Below are positions 49,575-60,300 of a DNA stretch of 64,000 nt, in pieces (position 1 is the stretch's first letter; every line of letters begins with the position of its first letter). The position numbers and the translations under genes were made by a program. Source of the DNA: Rhabditophanes sp. KR3021 (Eukaryota; Nematoda; Chromadorea; Rhabditida; Alloionematidae); contig CAUJLY010000006.1 in the NCBI GenBank assembly GCA_963281155.1, forward strand, positions 5,828,001 through 5,892,000, in the 5' to 3' direction. Under the pieces are notes generated by a model. It was not told where the DNA came from. It worked only from the letters and a program-made list of their open reading frames with translations, and did not search any database.

Positions 49575-51759
49575 TTCAAATAATTAAATAGTTCAATATG
49601 TATCTGAAATGGTCTAAGATATATTAATGAGTTTTAAATGAATTGCGATAAAATTATTAGATACATTAGCCAAATAAAGTTTTATGTTGAGTCATATACT
49701 TAATTTTTAAATACTTAAAAATATAATATGTATTGCATTTTGTGTTATTGTCTCAGAATTAATAGAATATTTTTTAAGCAAAAACAGTAGTCGGTTTTAT
49801 TAATGCTTGATCAAAAGTATACGAATATTTTGTCATTAATAGTTAAAATGACAAACAATTAGTAAATTATTGGTAATGAAAAACATTTACAATAATAAAG
49901 TATTTTAAGCAAGAAAATTTTGTTCGTAATTTTCAGGTAAGCAAAAATTGTTTTTCATGCTTTTACCATGATCAAAAACGCTCACTCATTAAACTTTTTA
50001 TTGTAAAGCAATGTCCTCGAGCATATTGTGTTTCAATGTTTAAATTTGTGCATATTTAACCTATACAAGCCTAAAGGCTATATATAATAACTTCTAGATC
50101 TAGTATTTAACTTGTACGACAAAAATGCTTTAATTAACCTAGAACGTTTTAATGTCTAAAATCACTTAAAAAGTAAGCTAATAATAATAGTAAATGGAAT
50201 ACACGTAAGTGTTATCATAAATTTCAGTTTTTTGCAATCATATACAAACAATGTAAATAAAAACAAACGAGTTTTATAAGCATTGCTTATTAAACAAGAA
50301 AAGACAATATAATGTAATATTTAAATGAGTCACAAATTTTGATTAAGAAATTTGAAAATAAGTAATTGTATTCGTTTAATGATGTTCAGTGATAATAGTG
50401 AGTAAATTTTAGAATCTTTTATTAAGTTTCAAGGAAGAAACTGCTTAATATATAGAGGAAATTGTGGCTGTATAATGATGTCTAAACAAGCTTTTTAAAC
50501 TCTAATATTTTTTTCTGATTTCTAGCTTTGATTTTTTTGTAAGAAAATATTTAGAGTAACTCACAATCAAACAATAACTTGAATTTTGTGCAATCAAACG
50601 ATGTCTTTCCGCATTCCAAATCCCCATGCTCTTTTTAATAATGTTAGCTTTATTCAAACCCAATTTGAGTGATCAAAACTCTTAAATTGTGTTAACAAAT
50701 ACCGGATTTTTTTTTCTTTGCTTGCTTTTTCCTCTCTCAAGAAATCATCTTTTTACCAATGTAGTTTATAAACTTATCATGGAAAAAACAACTAAAGTTG
50801 TTTAATCAAAGAAATTGCTTTTAACAATTGTCAATATAACTTAAATTAGGCAAACAAAGCTAACACTTTTACGGTTTATTTTCCATGACGAAATTCGTCA
50901 TACCTTGTAAATAAAAGTTTACATTCAAATTTTGCTGATCTTCAATTTAATAATATTATTATTCTTAAAACTATAATCAACAATATTCTTGAGCTAACAA
51001 ATTATACTTAATACCGTCACATAAATTGTTCTCAATCTTTTGTTTATTGAAATACCATAATGTTATTTACAATATCGTCCTGATCTGATGTCACATATAC
51101 TGCATACACTTTGTAAAATTCTTTATTCAAGCCTACAAGTTCACTTACAACATCATGATTCATTTATTCTAGAATGTGATTCCTTTCACTTAATTAATTT
51201 GATTGTATAATGACTAGTTCAAAGTGAACTTACTATAATTCATACTCCAAATGGCTGATATATTTAAAATAATTGTAATTTACAACACTTTTTCCAAAAC
51301 AAATATTAGCAATAAAGTAAGTATGGAAGTTAAAACTAGTTTTGTGATTTAAGAAATTTTTTTACTTAATTGTACAAAACAATTTTAAACTGCAACAGTT
51401 ATTTTGATCAATTTTTCAATTAGAAAAAATTAAACTAGTCATTTACATGATAGGAAATTGAGCAAATTCGATTATCAAAACTGTTTCCTTTATTTTATGT
51501 CTTTTCTTTAATTGGTTTGAAATTATTCAAATATCCTTACTATTTCCTTAACTAAATTGAGTCTATTTTTAACATATGACCTTCAATTTCACTATTTTTA
51601 TTATCTTGATCACCGTCAATATCGAAAATGCTTGATTTTCACTTTATTTTAGATATATTAGAAGTATAAGTTAAAAAAAGATAATCCTTTAGTAATTAAT
51701 TTCACTTTTAATATAATAAAGTTGTTAAAATGGGATTTTCATTGGTCCAAGACAACACT
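49575..51759. other. Noncoding interval
   Basis: About 2.2 kb of AT-rich DNA between the neuropeptide and DB-module genes. It includes the neuropeptide promoter side. I see no open frame, RNA gene or repeat that I can support. Confidence 0.45.
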
Positions 51760-52336
51760 TTATGAATTGATAACAGAAGTCTTTGGAACTTTGCGAGCAC
51801 GAAGTCCACTGTGATGGCATTGCATAATTTGATCCCATTTAGATAAACAACTAACAATTGGCTTAGAGAGGGATTTTTCGCCCATGTGAGCCTTTGGTCT
51901 TGACTAAAGTTCAAATATTATTATATGAGAATATTGTCAAAAAACTTACTTGAGGATGGCATAATTGTAAGCATTGAGGTCCAATATCAGCAACTCCCAT
52001 ATCGTTGCAACATGCGGTATTGTCATGAGTTTGAGAAGCACAGTGGATAATACTGCCCATATATTTATATAAGCGACATCTACTGGGTTGGATCGTATGC
52101 ATCAAAACAACACGGGATTCAATTGGATTGGATTCATAAATGCAAATTCCTCTACATTCTGCTGGTACAAATCTTTCACAACACGATTGAAATACCTGAT
52201 CGGCTATTTTGCGTTCAATACAAGGTTTCCAATTTGTAGCTTGAGTTCCACAGTTAACTGGGTCTTCAAATTCGCTTACAGATTCCTCTGCAGATACAAA
52301 GGAACATAGACATAATATTAAAAGAAAACCTTTCAT
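51760..52336 (-). CDS. Secreted DB-module protein
   Basis: Exons 52336-51950 and 51903-51760 (46 bp intron, phase 0) give 176 residues. A signal peptide (M-K-G-F-L-L-I-L-C-L-C-S-F-V-S-A) is followed by a cysteine-rich domain with the DB-module layout: C...C...S-C-C...F-V-P-A-E-C-R-G-I-C...C...C...A-C-C...C-L-Q-L-C...C-L...I-x-x-C. This domain is common in nematode secreted proteins and also occurs in the C. elegans IgSF protein RIG-5. Molecular role is mostly unknown; extracellular binding is likely. Reading on past the donor would lose the last two conserved cysteines, which supports the spliced form. TTTCAG ends 5 bp before the ATG, a good SL trans-splice acceptor, and decides the start over the upstream in-frame ATG at 52366. 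Confidence 0.88.
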
Positions 52337-53279
52337 CTTAACTGAAACAGAAATATAAATACCCAATATTTTTAGTACATAGTTTAAATAAGAAATTTAT
52401 AAACTGAGCAAATTAAATCATACATAATTCAAAGAAATGTTTGATAACAATCTATCTACTGAAATTCCAGTATTTTATCATTTTTATAATTGATGTTACA
52501 ACAAAGGATAATAATTCAAATCAAGACTTTTTGCTTTGCAATATCAAATGTATAATTAAAATGCGACAGAAGCTAAGCATTCCGTCATTTTAGAAAATAT
52601 TTTTAAATATAAAAACGTTTACTATACTAGATTTTCAATAAAGTAGTAATTCAGACATTGCAAAAAAAGACTAAAAATTGTTATAATAATGTCTCCAAAT
52701 AGGAAAAAAATTATGTAAGAATTATCTGTTATATGCAGTGACCAGGTTCTCTTAAAAAGAATTAATCAATGCCTTTAATAGGCACAAGATGATTGTAATC
52801 AAAGCAATCTCATTTGAATGAGTTTTGTTCAGGGTTACACATTGTTAATTATGAAAGACTAGAGTTAAAACCTGTTTTTATAAAGATGATACAGAAAATG
52901 TTTCCTATGTCATGTCCAAACTTATTTCACTATAATTATTTACCTAGAGAATATGTCGAAAGACACAAATATTAATTTAAAACAGATTTTTGTCAAAATA
53001 AGTGTATTTAAGATATACCTAAAGATGTATTAACAAATGTTAGATCCCGGATGCCTACATAGTATATTGTATATAGGTAGAGCAATAATATTAAATGTGT
53101 CAAATAATAATATGATGAACCATCATTTATATCCTTCCAGCGTGTATTAATAATAAAAAGTAAATGAATTATTTATTGCGAAAGATCATATATTAATGAT
53201 AATTAATAATTATAATAAATTAAGGATGAAGATAGCTAAAAATTGTATATAGCTAATCATTTAATATATGAACATCTTA
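52337..53279. other. Noncoding interval
   Basis: AT-rich DNA, upstream of the DB-module gene and downstream of the Cys-rich gene, with no long open frame. Apart from the SL acceptor next to the DB gene, nothing is recognised. Confidence 0.4.
52342..52347 (-). promoter_or_regulatory. Spliced-leader acceptor of the DB-module gene
   Basis: The minus strand reads TTTCAG, with the exon beginning at 52341, 5 bp before the ATG at 52336. Confidence 0.5.
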
Positions 53280-54716
53280 TTAGTCAGATGACGTATTTGG
53301 TTTGAAAAGTTTAGCAGATCTCTTTCTACGCTTATATTCTCCATCTCCCATTCCATAATCTCCAAAATTGTCATAGTCTCCGAAATCATTATTATTCATT
53401 CCGTCCCCCATTCTAATGTTATATCCTGGGAAGATGGCCGAGGTAGCAGCAGAAATAGCAGCCATATTCATGGCATTTTGATTTCCATTGCATGAACATC
53501 CAAATGGTTTTCCCATGCATGACATACATGTTGGCGCCATAATTTGTCCTCCGCATCCACATCCTCCACATGGAGAATTGACTCTAGCGGCAGCTCCACA
53601 TCCACAACAATTTCCACTGCATCTTGAACCACATCCTGAGCAAGGAGAATTGAATTTAACAGTTGCTGTGGCACATTTAGGGCAAGCACATGGGTTACAT
53701 GGATCACGCATTCTTATATTGACTGTAGCACATTGTTGGCATCCACCACAGCAAGACTTTTGGCAACCCCCACAACCTGAATTACAGTTTGAACATCCAG
53801 AGTTGCAATTGGAACATCCAGAATTGCAGTTTGAACATCCAGAGTTGCAGTTTGAACATCCAGAATTGCAGTTTGAACATCCAGAGTTGCAGTTTGAACA
53901 TCCAGAGTTGCAGTTTGAACATCCAGAGTTGCAGTTTGAACATCCAGAGTTGCAGTTAGAACAACTTGAGCTACACCCACCACAATTTCCACTGGAGCAT
54001 CCTGATTTGCAACCACCGCATCCACCACATCCAGAACAAGGTGAGTGGAATTTAACAGTAGCTGTGGTACATTGAGGGCAAGCGCAAGGATTACATGGAT
54101 CTCTCATTCTAATATTGACAGTTGCACATTGGGAACATCCACAGCATGGTTTTGAACATCCTCCGCAATTTCCACTGCTACATCCACCAGTTCCACCGCA
54201 TCCAGAACAAGGGAAATTAAATTTGACTGTGGCACTAGCACATTGGGGACAAGCACAGGGATTGCAAGGGTCACGCATTCTAATATTGACTGTAGCACAT
54301 TGAGGACATCCACAGCAGGATTTTTGACAGCCAGAGCACCCACAGCATGATTTTTGACAACCAGAACATCCACTGCTGCATCCACCACAGCCACCACATC
54401 CACAACAAGGTGAATTAAATTTAACTGTAGCTGTAGCACATTGAGGACACGCACATGGGTTACAAGGATCACGCATTCTTATATTGACTGTAGCAAATTG
54501 AGGACATCCACAACCAGAAGATTGTTGACAACCAGAGCAGGGATTTATAGCAGCTTGAATTGCACAATTTCCTCCAAAACACCCAGAAGACATTTGTCGT
54601 TTGGATCTTTCTTTGACATTTTCATTTAAGACGTTATTGCCAAAAGGTTTAGAATATAATTGGCTAGCAATAGCTAAAATTAAACAAATCTTAATCCAAT
54701 ATCTTGATGTAGCCAT
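53280..54716 (-). CDS. Cysteine-rich repeat protein with furin site, secreted
   Basis: Single exon, 478 residues. A signal peptide (about 1-22) is followed by a short propeptide ending in R-S-K-R at residue 40, a furin-type site. The mature part is extremely rich in Cys, Gly, Ser and Asn. Four copies of a 24-residue module (V-N-I-R-M-R-D-P-C-N-P-C-A-C-P-x-C-x-T/S-A-T-V-K-F) alternate with C-G-G-C-G-G and S-C-C-G-C linkers. Nine perfect copies of the heptad S-N-C-N-S-G-C lie between the third and fourth modules. The C-terminal 90 residues are different: Met/Ala-rich, then G-D-Y-D-N-F-G-D-Y-G, a second basic site (K-R-R-K-R) and a tail. I recognise no family. The composition suggests a disulfide- or metal-crosslinked structural or adhesive material (cuticle, gland or eggshell), which is inference. 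Long frames on the other strand are shadows of the repeats. Confidence 0.88.
   Translation of the reverse strand: MATSRYWIKICLILAIASQLYSKPFGNNVLNENVKERSKRQMSSGCFGGNCAIQAAINPCSGCQQSSGCGCPQFATVNIRMRDPCNPCACPQCATATVKFNSPCCGCGGCGGCSSGCSGCQKSCCGCSGCQKSCCGCPQCATVNIRMRDPCNPCACPQCASATVKFNFPCSGCGGTGGCSSGNCGGCSKPCCGCSQCATVNIRMRDPCNPCACPQCTTATVKFHSPCSGCGGCGGCKSGCSSGNCGGCSSSCSNCNSGCSNCNSGCSNCNSGCSNCNSGCSNCNSGCSNCNSGCSNCNSGCSNCNSGCSNCNSGCGGCQKSCCGGCQQCATVNIRMRDPCNPCACPKCATATVKFNSPCSGCGSRCSGNCCGCGAAARVNSPCGGCGCGGQIMAPTCMSCMGKPFGCSCNGNQNAMNMAAISAATSAIFPGYNIRMGDGMNNNDFGDYDNFGDYGMGDGEYKRRKRSAKLFKPNTSSD
53777..53965 (-). repeat. Nine tandem 21-bp coding repeats
   Basis: Nine head-to-tail 21-bp units encode S-N-C-N-S-G-C. 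The DNA units differ only at a few synonymous positions (for example cagagttgcag against cagaattgcag), so the array is recent and probably length-variable between individuals. Confidence 0.9.
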
Positions 54717-56209
54717 GATAAATAAAGAGCAAGCTTTGAATTGAAATCAAAGTTATGAATTCCAAGCTTTTGGAAGAGGCTTTTATACCTCTTAATGCAG
54801 CTAATTTTTAAATATCCAGCTAAACTAGTTAACATAACAATGCTTTTGTGATCACATATGAACACAATCTTTCAACTTTGACACCTCACCCAATCTTACC
54901 TGTAAATGACAGACTAGATCACCTTAATCTGAATGAATATTGTAATTAAAACAATAGTATTATTTTTAAACAAATTAAAAAAATATTTTCGCAGTGTAGG
55001 TCAAGCTTAGTAAATGATAGATTACTGATATATAAAAAAGTTTCTTATTGCTAGTTCAGAACACATTGCTTATATAATGAATGACATTTAAATAGTAATA
55101 AAAAATTAAATTTTTGCAAGAATATATTTATAGTCTCTTGATCTTTGATTATATTAAAGTCAATACATTTAGAAGTGGTTTATTCTTTAAGCAGATATGC
55201 ACCTAGACAAAATCATTTGCTTATCACAAATAAATATATTCCAAGTTATTTATTGGTGTTTTTTAAATTACTTGTATCACTTCTGGTGTTTTCCTTCATA
55301 AATATCACACGTTGTTTTGTATTATCCATTTAATTTTTATTAAAAACACATATGGCAATAAAATATTAGGTATAAATAAATATTCTAGGTTCTAAAGACA
55401 ATAATAATGTATCTTGGAAATAGTGTATTGTAAAATTGAATACAAAGGTAAATAAATATTGTAGATAACAATTATCTTAATTTAATAAAATTTACCCAAC
55501 ATCCCTGATACAATAATCAAATAACTACATGATTATGCTAGTATGTATCTTTAAAATTGCATAGAATCTTTGTTTATCTATTCATTGTTGAAACTAATTC
55601 ATGGATTTCGGAAAGAGTTTTTATTCAATTAATTATTAAAGAAATTCAATGAGACATAAAAATGCAAGATAGTTCTACAAAAATTCATTGAAATAAACGG
55701 TTTTATAGTATGAATATATATGTCTATTTTCAATACACTGAAGAGTTCCATCCAAATATATGAGATACGTTTCATCAAATCATCATCCATAATATAAATA
55801 TTTTTGATTTCGAATAATATAAGCAATTTAAATAATGGTAGCAAACTCCGACTATGATTGAAATATATTGAAACAACCAAAAATTATTATTAAATTATTA
55901 TGGTTAAAGTACGTCTTTGTTGGATATTTATAATTTTCATTTGTTGTGTTCACACCTACCTCTACATTTAGATAACGGATTGCACTTAATGAACCTTGCT
56001 AATATAATATAGGCATAAATAATGCCGAAAAAAATCTAAATATGCCATTATATATATCAATTGAAAGATAAAATACAGCTGTTGAAGTGACAGCAATTGC
56101 GATTCTTTTTTAGATTAAGATCAACAAAGAAAAATTAATTGTATGGCAACTGTACAAAATAAATTATTGCTTTGTAATAGGCGCCAAGGCAATTATAATA
56201 GTCTCAATA
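54717..56209. other. Noncoding interval with the Cys-rich gene promoter
   Basis: The first 100 bp hold the TATA box of the Cys-rich gene. The remainder is AT-rich. Short frames at 55145-55333 (+) and 55629-55880 (-) lack any protein-like signature. Confidence 0.45.
54781..54787 (-). promoter_or_regulatory. TATA box of the Cys-rich gene
   Basis: The minus strand reads TATAAAAG 65-72 bp upstream of the ATG at 54716. A strong TATA box with a short 5' UTR and no SL acceptor is typical of highly expressed tissue-specific structural genes. Confidence 0.6.
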
Positions 56210-57370
56210 TTATAATTGAATATTTTCCTGTTGCAATACTAAATCCAAACGCCGATGAACAACTTTCTTATCAACACAGAAGACAAGTGACGCATATTTA
56301 TGAGGAAGTGGTGGAAGTATTTTACCTTTCTTGATTAATTTTTCTCTCAACTTATCTAAATTAGATAATGAATTCATTTCGCTTTTGATTTCTTTAACCA
56401 AAATATCTATATTCATTTGATCTATGAGATTTTCATTGTGTTGTTGCGGATTGATACTATCATCTTGGTCATTACAAACGATTACCTTTTGACCATTTTT
56501 GTCAACCGACTCGATTGAAGCCATTACAATTGGTCTAATTAATTTGTTAGGCTCATTTGCTTCATAAGGAGCAGGATTGGGATTGCTAACATTTGAGTCA
56601 TAATATCCATCAAATTGATAAAAATGCTGTTGATGGATAGGTATGGCTTGCGCATAATAATTTTGTTGTTGCACAATTTCATTTCGCAGTGGTGAATCAA
56701 ATTTTGGACTATAAAACAACTGATTATGCATTTGAGGAGCAAAATTATTTGTATTTTCAATTAGTTCCACATTTTGCTCGACGTTATATAAGGATTGATT
56801 TTGTGGTTCATTGTGATTACGATAACCTTTTTGTCTTAGATCGTATTGAATTTGCGAATGAGACTTATTATGCTTAATATCATTAAAGTCATAGACCTTC
56901 AATGATTGGCTATTTGGATTGGAGTTATCCAAAAGTTGGTTGTTTCTACCCCCATAGCCATAACACATATCAGTTCGATTCCCATTATTAAGTGATTGGT
57001 TATTTGTGTTTGAAAGTGGATGGTTGTTATAGGTATCAACTGCGTTAGGATATATAATTGAAGAATTGTATCGATTAGTGCCAGATTGAGTATTAGTTGG
57101 ATTTACTCCAATTGTTTCACGCTTGTAATAGTGACCGTCGAGTGGATTTTGAAGTGAATTATAATAATAAGTATTATCTTGATATGTTCCCTGTACGTAA
57201 CTATTTGGGATTTGATAAGATGCACTATTAGCCTCCAAAATGTTGGCATATTCCATTTGAGGATTAACTACATTATATCCTTCATTTCCTTGAATATTTG
57301 GAACTCGTCCATCACAATCAACGTTTTGCTGCATTTCATAAATATTTGCTCCAGTCATATAATCAGTCAT
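56210..57370 (-). CDS. Asn/Gln/Tyr-rich disordered protein with a C-terminal folded tail, function unknown
   Basis: Single exon, 386 residues from the ATG at 57370. A TTTTTAG acceptor 7 bp upstream decides this start over the longer frame opening at 57415. Residues 1-285 are dominated by Asn, Gln, Tyr and Ser (N-N-Q-S-L-N-N-G-N, Q-Q-Q-N-Y-Y-A-Q), like prion-like or transactivation regions. The last 85 residues look ordered: V-M-A-S-I-E-S-V-D-K-N-G-Q-K-V-I-V, then an amphipathic helix (I-L-V-K-E-I-K-S-E-M-N-S-L-S-N-L-D-K-L-R-E-K-L-I-K-K-G-K) and P-P-L-P-H-K-Y. There is no signal peptide, membrane segment or known DNA-binding domain. It could be a transcriptional co-regulator or an RNA-granule component. 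I do not recognise an orthologue. Confidence 0.7.
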   Translation of the reverse strand: MTDYMTGANIYEMQQNVDCDGRVPNIQGNEGYNVVNPQMEYANILEANSASYQIPNSYVQGTYQDNTYYYNSLQNPLDGHYYKRETIGVNPTNTQSGTNRYNSSIIYPNAVDTYNNHPLSNTNNQSLNNGNRTDMCYGYGGRNNQLLDNSNPNSQSLKVYDFNDIKHNKSHSQIQYDLRQKGYRNHNEPQNQSLYNVEQNVELIENTNNFAPQMHNQLFYSPKFDSPLRNEIVQQQNYYAQAIPIHQQHFYQFDGYYDSNVSNPNPAPYEANEPNKLIRPIVMASIESVDKNGQKVIVCNDQDDSINPQQHNENLIDQMNIDILVKEIKSEMNSLSNLDKLREKLIKKGKILPPLPHKYASLVFCVDKKVVHRRLDLVLQQENIQL

Positions 57371-60300
57371 CTTCTTTCTAAAAATATTGTAATTGAAATA
57401 CGATACACGAAACATACCAGATCTTTAGCATAACTTGATAATATATAAGACTTTTTTAAAATTAAATGTGTTAATTTGTTCAATCTAAAATTATAAGCAA
57501 GGTTTAGTATAAGTAATATTTCATAAATGGTAAATAAAAGTTGCAAATATAAAAAGATGAGTTATATTAATAAAAATATATAATGCATCATATTCATCTA
57601 ACATAAAAAATGTCGAATGGAATATACAATATATTATATACATCTGTATATAATTTTTCATTAAATGGTGGTTTGAGGAAACAACTTGATAAATCGTATG
57701 TTCCAGCAGTCAAATAATTAAAATGTGATAAATTTTACGCATAATAATTAATATACAACCCTTGTTTTAAGGTAAACAGGCACATCAAAATAGAGTAACC
57801 TTTTATTTTATTTTGATATTATATAAGGAATCATAAAAACAATTGTATTTTAAACTATAGATAAATAAATAACAACGCATATTGTCAGTATACTTACTCC
57901 CCTATTATTAAATCATATAAATTACTCATTAAAAGATTTAATAAAATAACATACTAATTTTATCAGAATACGAAATTATGAAGGCCTATAATCATAAAAC
58001 TGAATGTTAGAAAATGAATAGAAATAAATTGAAAAGTACATTCTTATAATCAAAGGTGACTTCGAAATATAGTGTCGAATTAAATATTTTCATTACAATA
58101 AACTATGATACTAGAAATAATATTAGATGAAATATATTAGGTGTATGAATTTTAATGAATTTTTTAAGGATCTTAGAATGTACTTATATAGCGTAATGTT
58201 AGTTGATAGCTTTTTTAAAGGGTTTCTTTGCCATAACAATGAAAACTTAATTTAAAAAATAGAGTGATATATAAATTGGGAGAAATTATGATACAATAGG
58301 ATACATATAAAATACTTTAACAAAATTTTACCTATTGTCACATCATGCAGGAAATCGAATATAAAATAGACAGCTAATAGTCATTTTTTAACAGAAAAAG
58401 ATGTTGCGATGTTTTTTAAAATTAAAAACTTTTTAAGCTTGAATGAGCTTAAATATAGTTATACAGATTATTTATCTAAATAATATCAATCATTTGATAT
58501 TTACGTGCTATGATAAAAAGAATATATGCCTTCAAAATTGGCAATAAAAGTGTCGACAATAACCTACAGGCTTAGATTCAATATTATGGATGACATTACA
58601 AAAATTGAATCCTAAAATATTTTCTAATGAATAAAGAATGCACGAGTAAAGCCGGATCTACACCGGTAATAAATAAACTAACCGCTCATTTCATTATCAC
58701 TTAAATACCTATATATCTAAATTATAAAATGCTATCACTCTAAGTTGTCAAGAATAACAAAATTGGTCTGTTTGGTTCCATCATATCATTTAAAAGTTGA
58801 TGTTAAAATCCTCCATTTAAGCTTACATAATGATCCTTTGAAAATGACATTCTGGATATCTTCGTCTAGACACTTTGCATATAATATATTTAAAAAATAT
58901 AAGCACACATTTATACCTTATCCGTGCCACCACACGCATAATCACTAAATGTCAATTCTTTTAATTGAGTTGATGAATATTACTATACGATTTTACTTAT
59001 ATACCATTTCAAGCCATACCACAGGGCTTTGTGGCCTTTGATATGCAATGATTTAACCTTCTATCTTAATTAAAATTAATTATTTTATTTTTTTCAAGGT
59101 TTAAATAAATATAATTTATGACTGATTGAGATTCAGATAATCAAAATGTAATATAAAAGATGTACTACTGAGGTTGTCAAATACAAATTAAAGGAAATTA
59201 TAAACATTCAGCTTTCTTCATGAAATTTAAATGATACAATCTAATGATTTATTGTTGTAATTTGCAACATTACACTAAAAAGTTTATAAGGTTCGTCAGT
59301 GACAACAGTAACGCCAAAATAATAATAAAAATTAATATAGATATCACTAGATTCGTTTTTGTTTCAATGTCATTATATCTATACTCAAAATGATTACACT
59401 TATTCCAAATGATTGAATTTTTGAAGAAAGTGTCAAGTTTAAAAATTGAAGATAATTAGCTCTTTTTATTTCTATCTAAAAAATAAAGTTGATTTAATGA
59501 ATTTATATTTTAAGTAGGAGATATTTGATCTTACAATTCACAGCAAATGGACTCAATATGGTGAAATCCTATCTGGAGATTTTATCTACATATCAAATAC
59601 AACAATCGTAACAGTCCAGACAGTTCATCTTCATTTCTCTCAGACATTGATTGTATAAACTTTGTGTCATAAAATTATATTTTTATCGTCTAACATTTAC
59701 TTTACTGTCTGAACGATAACAACCTAAAAGTCTTGAGTATCATTAATATAATTTTAAATGACTTTACATATTCTTTTAGTATGAACTTAAAATGACTTCT
59801 CCCACTGAATGTTAAGTTATTTTATCTAGGCATTAATTATTATGAAGCTAATCATTACACAATAAATATACATATATTAGTCATTCGTGTGTATTAATTT
59901 TGTTTAATATAATATATTGTTTTCAAAAGTTTTGTAGGAGGCAATTTAAAAAATAAATTAAATATTTTGTGTTTCTTCAAACTTCCATATTTGATTAGTT
60001 GTTTTTGACTTTCAACTCAATTACTAAGCGTTCGAAATAATTTTTTGCAAAATTTCAAACGTTTATTTCCAGACCATAATAATATATACAATTTATTTGT
60101 ATCCATTATTTTGTTTCATAAACAATAGAGGATATTGTTATTTCTCATAAACAAACATTCTTTTTTGGCTGGTGTATGATCAACAAAAAATTCTTTAATT
60201 TTTTATTTTTGCCAAGCCATGTCACCCATCACTATATTTAAAAGTTGACAAATGATAAACATTAATTTATATTGAGTTCAAAATGCATGGTGATCGGGGC

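Noticed and set aside
53488..54075. 195-residue plus-strand frame rich in E-H-P-E-L-Q-F repeats
   Set aside because: It is the reverse strand of the 21-bp repeat array of the Cys-rich gene; the repeat lacks stops in several frames. It has no start context or signal.
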